Source: Ruminococcaceae bacterium UBA7101 (lineage in GTDB: Bacteria > Bacillota > Clostridia > Oscillospirales > Acutalibacteraceae). From it: a stretch of DNA of 10,018 nucleotides. The stretch lies in contig DKYL01000077.1 in the NCBI GenBank assembly GCA_002493325.1, positions 1 to 10,018 of the forward strand. Direction: 5' to 3'. How positions within the stretch are numbered: the stretch's first letter is position 1; each line of letters opens with the position of its first letter. Positions 1 through 6,195 of this stretch are shown piece by piece. The notes beneath the pieces are model-generated. The model saw nothing but the letters and a program-made list of their open reading frames with translations, was not told the DNA's origin and made no database searches. A program made the translations under genes and the position numbers.

Positions 1-26
1 AATAATATATTATAATATAAAAATAA

Positions 27-54
27 TTGACTTTTTTGATGTAATTTGTATAAT
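27..54 (+). promoter_or_regulatory. Sigma-A promoter for the CHAP/CapD/Ktr/IolB gene run
   Basis: A TTGACT -35 box (27-32) and a perfect TATAAT -10 box (49-54) are separated by 16 bases. The predicted transcription start is near 61. No comparable gap occurs between the next five same-strand genes, so this may drive all of them. The start also argues against translation from the ATG at 64, which would leave almost no leader. A second TATAAT at 11-16 has no visible -35 because the window begins there. Confidence 0.75.
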
Positions 55-99
55 TAATAATAGATGATTATGTCTTCTGCTCATATGAGGAGGAATATG

Positions 100-1287
100 G
101 TGAAATTCAAAACGCTTTCAATCATTATGGCGGTAATCGTTCTTATGACACCGCTGTTTTCGCCTGTAACGGCAGAGGCTGCCAATGAGGTAGAAATAAG
201 AAATAAAATAGTTTCCATAGCCTCCGCCGAGGTCGGATATACAGGCACCTCAACCTATTCAAAATACGGCGAATGGTATGGCTATCAGGGCGGCTGGTGC
301 ACAACCTTTGTGCTCTGGTGCTACAGCCGGACTGACCAAAGCCTCGGGACAAGCCTTTACGGAACTGTTATTCCCTCAGGCGGAAACTGCAACAGTATGA
401 TAAGCTGGTACGAAAACAAAGGCAGGTATCACAAACGCGGTGACGGCTACACACCTAAAGCAGGTGATCTTGTGTTTTTTGACTGGAGCGGAAACGGCTC
501 ATCCCAGCACGTCGGAATTGTGGATTACATATCCGGCAGCACTGTATATACCGTTGAGGGCAATTGCTCCGGGCAGGTCAAAGCAAGAGAATATACCGCA
601 AGCGGCTCAAAGCCCTATAACAATATCAGTGCAATTATGGGTTATGCCTCTCCTGAATTTTCAAGAGTATCAAATGGCAGCAGCAACAAAATCACTGTTA
701 AAAAGACCACTGCACCGAAAACCACCTCTGAAAAAGCCGAAACAAAAAAACAAACAACCACTGCAACAAAAAAGACAACCGTGACCACTACCAAAAAAAC
801 AACAGAAATTATAAAGGCTGAAAAGCTGAGTCTTACAAACGAAAGCTATGAATTAAAAATCGGCGACACGGTTCAGCTTGATTATTCGATTGAACCCAAG
901 AACTCGAGAGCAGTTGTTGAGTATTTCTGTGACGAAGAGGGTATTATTGATGTCAAAGCAAATGGTGATATCACTGCTGTCGGTACAGGCAATGCAACAG
1001 TAGTGGTTTGTGCCAATAATGATATTTACAGTCAGTGCAGCGTAACAGTTGGCAATGCTGTCGGCGAGGTTACAGCCCTTTCACCTGAAACCACATCAGA
1101 CAGTTACAGTTCGCAGGAGGATAATTCCACAGTCCCGAATGCCGAAGGTCTTTTTACCAAAGCAGGCATTAATATTAACTTTTTACTGAATAACAGACCG
1201 CTTTGCATAATTATAATTTCAATTATCATAGCTGTTTTTGCGACAGTTTTAATAATAAAGATACTTAGAAAAGCAAGAAAAAAATAA
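100..1287 (+). CDS. Secreted CHAP-domain cell-wall hydrolase with bacterial Ig-like domain and C-terminal membrane helix
   Basis: This is probably a peptidoglycan amidase or endopeptidase acting outside the membrane. With the GTG at 100 as residue 1, a Sec signal peptide spans 1-27 (cleavage after Ala-Glu-Ala). A CHAP (NlpC/P60-like) domain follows at about 31-185, with catalytic Cys67 in a WCTTF motif, His137 in SQHVG, and Glu153/Asn155 in VEGN. Next come a Thr/Lys-rich linker (about 198-240), a BIG_2-type Ig-like domain (241-320), a Ser/Thr-rich stretch and one transmembrane helix (368-387) with a basic tail. There is no LPXTG motif, so membrane anchoring is more likely than sortase attachment. 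The frame is open from 64, but AGGAGG at 88-93 sits 6 bases before GTG 100 and 3 before ATG 97, so translation starts at one of those two. The exact cleaved bond is unknown. Confidence 0.88.
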   Translation: MKFKTLSIIMAVIVLMTPLFSPVTAEAANEVEIRNKIVSIASAEVGYTGTSTYSKYGEWYGYQGGWCTTFVLWCYSRTDQSLGTSLYGTVIPSGGNCNSMISWYENKGRYHKRGDGYTPKAGDLVFFDWSGNGSSQHVGIVDYISGSTVYTVEGNCSGQVKAREYTASGSKPYNNISAIMGYASPEFSRVSNGSSNKITVKKTTAPKTTSEKAETKKQTTTATKKTTVTTTKKTTEIIKAEKLSLTNESYELKIGDTVQLDYSIEPKNSRAVVEYFCDEEGIIDVKANGDITAVGTGNATVVVCANNDIYSQCSVTVGNAVGEVTALSPETTSDSYSSQEDNSTVPNAEGLFTKAGININFLLNNRPLCIIIISIIIAVFATVLIIKILRKARKK

Positions 1288-1308
1288 ATTTATTGAGGGG
1301 AAAGTGAA

Positions 1309-3216
1309 ATGGAAAAGGATTCAAATTTAAAACGAAAAAAAATTGAAGGAATTATAAAAAAATGGCTTCTGGCTATTATTGATGTAACACTGTTTGCCTT
1401 TGCCAATGCTGCTATATGTTATATTGTTAACGGAGGGGAAATAAGCAGCACACCATACAGTAGTATTCTTTTCAATGCTTACCATTTAATTATCACAATT
1501 GGTTTTGTGCTTATTGTAAACTATCTGCTCAGACTTTATAAAAGTGTATGGACTTTTGCCGGCACACGTGAAGTAGGACTTTGTCTGCTGGCTGCAGCTA
1601 TTAATACAACCCTGCTTTATCTTGTTGATAAAATCATATTCCATATGATTCTGAATTACACTATTCTGCCTTTTTATGCCTATTTTATTAATTTTGTGCT
1701 TGTAACATTTGTTTTTGGTCTGCCGAGAATCGGCTATCTGCTGATAAAGCGTGAATTAAAAAGTCAGATTAATATGGAAATGCCAAAAAATAAACAGCGT
1801 AATCTTAAAAGAGTTATGATTGTCGGAGCGGGATATATGAGCAACACTGTAATCGGCAACATTAAAGAAAAGCTTATTGACAAATACATACCTGTTGTTG
1901 CCGTTGATGATAACCCAGCCAAAAGAGGAAAAAGAATCAACGGAATTAAAATTGCAGGAAATATAGATGAAATACCTGAAATTGCAGAAGAATATGATGT
2001 TGATGAAATCATTATCTGCATTCCGTCCGCACCAAAGCAAAGATTGAATGAGATAATGAAAATAGCCGCATCAACAAATAAAATTGTTAAAACCACACCG
2101 TCAATGGCTGAAATTATTGAAAACGGAAGTTCCGTCAACGATCTCAGAAAAATTGAAATCAGCGACCTTCTTGAGCGTGATGAAATCAAGCTTGATACGG
2201 TTGTCTGCAAATATCTGATTGATACTACTATTCTTGTAACAGGCGGCGGTGGCTCAATCGGTGCAGAAATATGCAACCAGTGTGCAAGATATAATCCAAA
2301 AACAATCATCATTTTTGATATTTACGAAAACTGTGCATTTGAGCTTGCAAATGATTTAAAGGATAAATACGGCACAAAAATAAACATTCAGGTCAGAATC
2401 GGCTCTATCCGTGATACGAAAAGACTTGATGAAATATTTGAAGAATTTCATCCGGATGTCGTATTCCACGCTGCTGCCCACAAGCATGTTCCTTTAATGG
2501 AAGACAGCCCTTGTGAAGCAGTTAAAAACAATGTGTTCGGAACATATAATGTTGCTGTGGCAGCCGATAAATACAAAGTTCCGAAAATGGTTATACTTTC
2601 AACAGACAAGGCAGTTAACCCAACAAATGTTATGGGCTGCACCAAGAGGATTACCGAAATGATTATTCAGTATATGAATGAGGTGAGCAGCAACACAATG
2701 TATGCTGCTGTCCGTTTCGGCAATGTGCTTGGCTCTCACGGCTCTGTTATTCCGATTTTTGAAAAACAGATTGAGGCAGGAGGTCCTGTTTGCGTTACGC
2801 ATCCTGACATTACACGCTACTTTATGACAATCCCTGAGGCTGCTCAGCTTGTTTGCCAGGCAGGCGGACTTGCCAAAGGCGGTGAGGTATTTGTTCTTGA
2901 TATGGGTGAGCCTGTAAAAATTATGGATTTGGCTGAAAATCTTATCAAGCTTTCAAACCATACAGTTGAAGAAATAGGAATAAAAATTGTCGGTCTTCGC
3001 CCCGGCGAAAAGCTTTATGAGGAGCTTTCACTGGATGAAGAAATGAAAACAAGACAGAAAACTGCCAACAAAAAAATATTTGTTAACCAGCCAATGGTTA
3101 TTGATTATGATGAATTTAAAACGATGCTTCAGAATCTGAAGGATATTGATGAAAGCAATGTAAGAGAAAAGCTTATGAACATCGTTCCGAATTATCATCC
3201 TTCAAAAAACAATTAA
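1309..3216 (+). CDS. Membrane-bound CapD/WbpM-type nucleotide-sugar 4,6-dehydratase (polysaccharide biosynthesis)
   Basis: Homologues (CapD, EpsC, WbpM, PglF) convert UDP-GlcNAc to a 4-keto-6-deoxy sugar at the inner membrane face, an early step in making capsule, exopolysaccharide or glycan sugars. About 635 residues matches the long membrane form. Four helices lie at about 19-40, 56-74, 90-112 and 118-138, with the family's YKSVW motif at 77-81. A first Rossmann domain starts at about 168 (VGAG), and the catalytic SDR domain at about 308 has TGGGGSIG at 311-318. The conserved HKHVPLMEDSP block, STDKA at 431-435 and a C-terminal GLRPGEKLYEEL block are present. The usual YxxxK is MxxxK (Met442, Lys446), as in WbpM. 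GAGGGG at 1295-1300 is 8 bases before the ATG. The gene lies 21 bases after the CHAP gene. The exact sugar product cannot be read from sequence; no glycosyltransferases are nearby. Confidence 0.9.
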   Translation: MEKDSNLKRKKIEGIIKKWLLAIIDVTLFAFANAAICYIVNGGEISSTPYSSILFNAYHLIITIGFVLIVNYLLRLYKSVWTFAGTREVGLCLLAAAINTTLLYLVDKIIFHMILNYTILPFYAYFINFVLVTFVFGLPRIGYLLIKRELKSQINMEMPKNKQRNLKRVMIVGAGYMSNTVIGNIKEKLIDKYIPVVAVDDNPAKRGKRINGIKIAGNIDEIPEIAEEYDVDEIIICIPSAPKQRLNEIMKIAASTNKIVKTTPSMAEIIENGSSVNDLRKIEISDLLERDEIKLDTVVCKYLIDTTILVTGGGGSIGAEICNQCARYNPKTIIIFDIYENCAFELANDLKDKYGTKINIQVRIGSIRDTKRLDEIFEEFHPDVVFHAAAHKHVPLMEDSPCEAVKNNVFGTYNVAVAADKYKVPKMVILSTDKAVNPTNVMGCTKRITEMIIQYMNEVSSNTMYAAVRFGNVLGSHGSVIPIFEKQIEAGGPVCVTHPDITRYFMTIPEAAQLVCQAGGLAKGGEVFVLDMGEPVKIMDLAENLIKLSNHTVEEIGIKIVGLRPGEKLYEELSLDEEMKTRQKTANKKIFVNQPMVIDYDEFKTMLQNLKDIDESNVREKLMNIVPNYHPSKNN

Positions 3217-3232
3217 AAGCGGAGGCTTTGCC

Positions 3233-4603
3233 TTGGGCAACAACGATAAAACTACAAAAAGAAAAAAAGACAGAAATTATTATTCATCCTATCCAAAGCT
3301 GGTGGCAATGAGTTTTATTCTGCTGATACTGATTGGCACTGCTTTGCTTTCACTGCCGATTTCCATTAAAAGCGGCGAAGTCACATTCCTTGACGCACTG
3401 TTCACTGCAACCTCAGCAAGCTGTGTAACAGGACTTATTGTATATGACACCTTCAGCAAGTGGACACTGTTCGGTCAGATTGTTATACTCTGCCTGATAC
3501 AGATTGGAGGTCTTGGATTTATAACAATTATGACGATGCTGTCAAGGTTTGTAAAAAAGCGTGTAAGTCTGAGAGAAAAGCTGCTGCTTCGTGAAAGTGT
3601 GGGAACAATTTACAAAGGTGATATGAAGTCACTTGTCAATACGGTTTTAACAGGCACAATAATGTTTGAGCTGCTGGGAGCAATCATTCTATCAACACAG
3701 TTCATCCCGAAAATGGGCTTTAAAAACGGCTTATTCACATCGGTATTTCTATCTGTATCAGCCTTCTGTAATGCAGGCTTTGATGTTCTCGGCAGAATTG
3801 AGGCAGGCTCATCCCTTATAACCGTTAACAATAATCCCGTTATCATTCTCACTATATCCGCCTTGATTATCGTCGGCGGTATCGGCTTTATTGTATGGGA
3901 CGATATTTACAGAAGAAAAGCAAGATTTAAAAGATACGCTCTGCACACAAAGCTTACTATTGTCACTACAACAGCATTGCTTATTTTAGGTACGGTTTTG
4001 TTTTTAATTCTTGAATGGAACAAAACCCTGTCGAATATGCCTGTATGGCAAAAGCTTCTTAACGCATTTTTCTGCAGTGTTACACCGAGAACAGCGGGTT
4101 TTAACAGTATTGCCACAGGTGAAATGAGCGGTGCTTCAATCATGCTGACCTATGCGCTTATGTTTATAGGCGGCTCATCAGGCTCTACCGCAGGCGGTGT
4201 AAAAACAATAACAGCAGCAATACTTCTGTTATGTGCTGTATCAACACTGAGAAACAAAAGAGATATTGAGGTTTTCGGCAGACGAATCACCTTTGATGCT
4301 GTCAGAAAAGCCGCAGCCATAACCGCCATCAACTTTTCAGCAATCTTTGTTTCAACCATAATTATAAACATATGTCAGCCGAATTTCGGCTATTCGCATA
4401 TACTTTTTGAATGTATATCAGCCATCGGCACTGTTGGTATGACAACGGGAATAACACCTATGCTTGACACACTGCCGAAAATTGTGATTGCAATGCTTAT
4501 GTATATCGGAAGAATTACATCACTTGTATTTGCATTTTCAATCATTTTCTCAAACAAAAAAACAACAACTAAAAAGCCGACAGGCAACATAATGATCGGT
4601 TAG
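3233..4603 (+). CDS. ktrB: Potassium uptake channel subunit KtrB/TrkH
   Basis: This is the membrane pore of a Ktr/Trk potassium uptake system, which works with the cytoplasmic RCK subunit encoded next. At 456 residues it has the four-fold membrane-pore-membrane repeat of the superfamily, and all four selectivity-filter loops are recognisable: ASCVTG ending at Gly67, FCNAG at Gly182, TPRTAG at Gly289 and GTVG at Gly402. The GGSSGSTAGG stretch at 313-322, near the intramembrane gate loop, is also present. The length and short N-terminus favour KtrB over the longer TrkH. Translation starts at TTG 3233, chosen because GGAGG at 3221-3225 lies 7 bases upstream and no better start exists near it. 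The gene follows the dehydratase by 16 bases. Coupling ion (Na+ or H+) is not readable. Nothing looks broken. Confidence 0.93.
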   Translation: MGNNDKTTKRKKDRNYYSSYPKLVAMSFILLILIGTALLSLPISIKSGEVTFLDALFTATSASCVTGLIVYDTFSKWTLFGQIVILCLIQIGGLGFITIMTMLSRFVKKRVSLREKLLLRESVGTIYKGDMKSLVNTVLTGTIMFELLGAIILSTQFIPKMGFKNGLFTSVFLSVSAFCNAGFDVLGRIEAGSSLITVNNNPVIILTISALIIVGGIGFIVWDDIYRRKARFKRYALHTKLTIVTTTALLILGTVLFLILEWNKTLSNMPVWQKLLNAFFCSVTPRTAGFNSIATGEMSGASIMLTYALMFIGGSSGSTAGGVKTITAAILLLCAVSTLRNKRDIEVFGRRITFDAVRKAAAITAINFSAIFVSTIIINICQPNFGYSHILFECISAIGTVGMTTGITPMLDTLPKIVIAMLMYIGRITSLVFAFSIIFSNKKTTTKKPTGNIMIG

Positions 4604-4620
4604 GAGATACAAAAAACAGT

Positions 4621-5262
4621 ATGAAATCAATTTTAGTAATCGGCGCAGGAAAATTCGGTCACCACATAGCAGAATACCTTTGTGATATGGGCAACGACGT
4701 AATGCTTGTTGACAAGGACGAAGCACTTATTGACGCCTATGCCGACAAGGTTACAGAAGCAGAAATCGGTGATTTCACATTAAAAAATAATCTTGAAGCA
4801 CTGAATGTTAAGGACTATGATTATATTTTTGTATGCATTGGTGATTTTCAGGACAGCCTTGTTGTTACAAGCTATCTGAAAGAGCTTGGTGCAGGCTATG
4901 TAATCGGAAAAGCATCATCGCTTATTCACGAAAAATTCCTTCTGCAAAACGGTGCTGATGAGGTCATTTATCCCGAAAGGGACAGTGCTTACAGAATGGC
5001 AGTTGAATATAATGACACATCAATATTTGATTATTTCAGACTCAGTGACGATACGGGAATTTATGAAATTGTCCCCCCTGATAAATGGATTGGAAAGTCA
5101 CTGGCAAACATTAATGTAAGAAAAATCCATAACATTACTGTCATTGCCTATAAGGACGGCGACAGGGTTGTTGCAATCAACTCGCCTGATTATATTTTTT
5201 CAAAGGCTCAGCATATTATTGTTATGGGTGAAAATAAAGACATCAAGAAAATTTCAAAATAA
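4621..5262 (+). CDS. ktrA: Potassium uptake regulatory subunit KtrA/TrkA (RCK domain)
   Basis: This cytoplasmic gating subunit assembles as a ring under KtrB and opens or closes the pore in response to bound nucleotide. The 213 residues form one RCK_N domain (1 to about 130) with the Rossmann motif GAGKFG at 8-13 and acidic Asp31 at the end of strand 2, then one RCK_C domain (about 135-213). One RCK_N/RCK_C pair makes it a KtrA-size protein rather than the doubled 450-residue TrkA of enterobacteria. The family's IGDF and PERD motifs are conserved. It starts 17 bases after the channel gene. Its best Shine-Dalgarno, AGGAG at 4602-4606, overlaps the channel's TAG stop and sits 14 bases from the ATG, a long spacing that suggests translational coupling. 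Family knowledge points to ATP/ADP or NAD(H), with c-di-AMP binding to RCK_C in Firmicutes; which applies here is an inference. Confidence 0.92.
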   Translation: MKSILVIGAGKFGHHIAEYLCDMGNDVMLVDKDEALIDAYADKVTEAEIGDFTLKNNLEALNVKDYDYIFVCIGDFQDSLVVTSYLKELGAGYVIGKASSLIHEKFLLQNGADEVIYPERDSAYRMAVEYNDTSIFDYFRLSDDTGIYEIVPPDKWIGKSLANINVRKIHNITVIAYKDGDRVVAINSPDYIFSKAQHIIVMGENKDIKKISK

Positions 5263-5276
5263 GGAGAGTGGCAGGA

Positions 5277-6050
5277 ATGTTATTCAAACCCGGCTATGAT
5301 GAAAACGGAAAAAAAGTGCTTTGTGAAATGAATGGTGTTAACAGTGATATGTTAATGGACATTTACGTTAAAAAGCTTAAAGCAGGCGAAGCACTTGAAA
5401 TTTTAGAAGAAAAAAATGAATGTGCTGTCCTTCTGCTTTCAGGCAAGGTTAACTTTACTGTAGCAGACAGCATTAACGAGGACTGCAAAAGAGAAAATCC
5501 TTTTGAAAAAACACCTTATGCTGTCCATTTCTGTAAAGGCACAAAAGCAGTAATCACTGCTGCCTGCGACAGTGAGGTGCTTGTGCAGATGACAGACAAT
5601 GACAAGAACTGGGAGCCTGTATTCTATAACCCCGATAATTGTCTTTATCAGGAGTTCGGCAAGGGTCAGTGGAACGGCACAGGTCACAGAATTGTATCGA
5701 CTATGTTTGACCTTGACAATGCCCCCTATTCAAATATGGTTATGGGCGAGGTATTCAATCAGCCCGGTCGCTGGTCAAGCTATCCCCCTCACCATCATCC
5801 GCAGCCCGAGGTGTATTATTACCAGTTTGACCATCCGGAAGGCTTCGGTGCAGGCTTTGAAGGTGATACACCTTATAAAACAGAGAACGGCACCTGCCTT
5901 TGCATCCGCGGCGGCAACGCACATCAGCAGGTAACTGCACCGGGCTATGAAATGTATTATGTATGGCTTATCCGCCACATTGACGGTGACCCTTGGGATA
6001 AAACAAGAATTTATGTTCCCGAATATGAATGGCTTGCAAACGCCGATTAA
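5277..6050 (+). CDS. iolB: 5-deoxy-glucuronate isomerase family protein (IolB/KduI cupin)
   Basis: IolB isomerises 5-deoxy-D-glucuronate to 2-deoxy-5-keto-D-gluconate in myo-inositol breakdown, in the cytoplasm. The 257-residue protein has the family's bicupin size and its core: SSYPPHHH ending at His172-174, Glu178 and YYY in the cupin metal site, GFG shortly after, and His216 in GNAHQQV as the likely fourth metal ligand, then GYEMYYVWLIRH near the end. ATG 5277 is chosen because AAGGAG at 5261-5266 lies 10 bases upstream; the in-frame GTG at 5268 is only 1 base from it. The gene follows ktrA by 14 bases. No other inositol or uronate gene is in the window, so the substrate is uncertain. A related uronate isomerase (KduI) or uncharacterised sugar isomerase is possible. 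Confidence 0.78.
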   Translation: MLFKPGYDENGKKVLCEMNGVNSDMLMDIYVKKLKAGEALEILEEKNECAVLLLSGKVNFTVADSINEDCKRENPFEKTPYAVHFCKGTKAVITAACDSEVLVQMTDNDKNWEPVFYNPDNCLYQEFGKGQWNGTGHRIVSTMFDLDNAPYSNMVMGEVFNQPGRWSSYPPHHHPQPEVYYYQFDHPEGFGAGFEGDTPYKTENGTCLCIRGGNAHQQVTAPGYEMYYVWLIRHIDGDPWDKTRIYVPEYEWLANAD

Positions 6051-6065
6051 TTATACATTTTAGGT

Positions 6066-6096
6066 ATAAATATGCAACAATTTGTTGTATATTTAT
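6066..6096. promoter_or_regulatory. 31-base near-perfect palindrome, candidate operator
   Basis: The two 15-base arms (6066-6080 and 6082-6096) are reverse complements at 14 of 15 positions around a central T at 6081; the only mismatch is G6074 against T6088. The core is CAACAA-T-TTGTTG (6075-6087). The last base is the first base of the following TTGACT -35 box, so a bound dimeric regulator would touch RNA polymerase. The arms are too AT-rich for a convincing intrinsic terminator and no T-run follows. The regulator is unknown. A smaller inverted repeat (TTATAC 6051-6056 / GTATAA 6064-6069) overlaps its left end. Confidence 0.6.
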
Positions 6097-6124
6097 TGAC
6101 TTTACAAAATAATTATGCTAAATT
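6096..6124 (+). promoter_or_regulatory. Promoter of the amino acid ABC importer operon
   Basis: A TTGACT -35 box (6096-6101), a 17-base spacer and a TAAATT -10 box (6119-6124) preceded by TG at 6116-6117 make an extended -10 promoter. The -10 matches consensus at 4 of 6 bases, with the TG helping. The predicted start is near 6131, giving a leader of about 65 bases before the binding-protein ATG. Confidence 0.65.
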
Positions 6125-6131
6125 AAATCAA

Positions 6132-6159
6132 AGGACAAGGGTATTCCTGCCCTTGTCTT
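6132..6159 (+). terminator. Hairpin at the importer transcription start; terminator of the upstream genes or leader attenuator
   Basis: GACAAGGG (6134-6141) pairs perfectly with CCCTTGTC (6150-6157) around an 8-base loop; a G-T and an A-T pair extend it to 10 pairs (6132-6159). It is followed by TTATTTATTGTT-like T-rich sequence. It could end readthrough from the iolB side. Because it begins at the predicted start of the importer transcript, it could also act as a 5' stabilising stem or attenuator. The T-tract is interrupted, so termination would probably be partial. Confidence 0.5.
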
Positions 6160-6195
6160 ATTTATTGTTAAATACATAAAACGGAGGAAGAAAAA

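Noticed and set aside
64..99. Longer N-terminus of the CHAP protein from ATG 64
   Set aside because: The predicted transcription start is near 61, no ribosome binding site precedes 64, and a strong AGGAGG lies at 88-93 just before the ATG-GTG pair at 97-102, which begins a normal signal peptide.
697..812. A/C-rich repeat-like DNA as a tandem repeat element
   Set aside because: It encodes the Thr/Lys-rich linker of the CHAP protein. The units are irregular, so it is protein low complexity and not a DNA repeat with a defined period.
1165..1182. VPNAE near the C-terminus of the CHAP protein as a degenerate sortase signal
   Set aside because: It lies about 20 residues before the hydrophobic helix, whereas sorting motifs normally sit directly before it, and the key Thr-Gly is missing.
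1764..2312. Open frame of 182 codons on the - strand inside the dehydratase gene
   Set aside because: It is fully antisense to a well-conserved enzyme, has no ribosome binding site or promoter that I can see, and its translation resembles no family I know. It is a shadow of coding bias.
6051..6195. Riboswitch or T-box leader upstream of the importer
   Set aside because: The predicted leader is only about 65 bases and holds one simple hairpin; there is no T-box consensus, no second stem to switch with and no known aptamer core.
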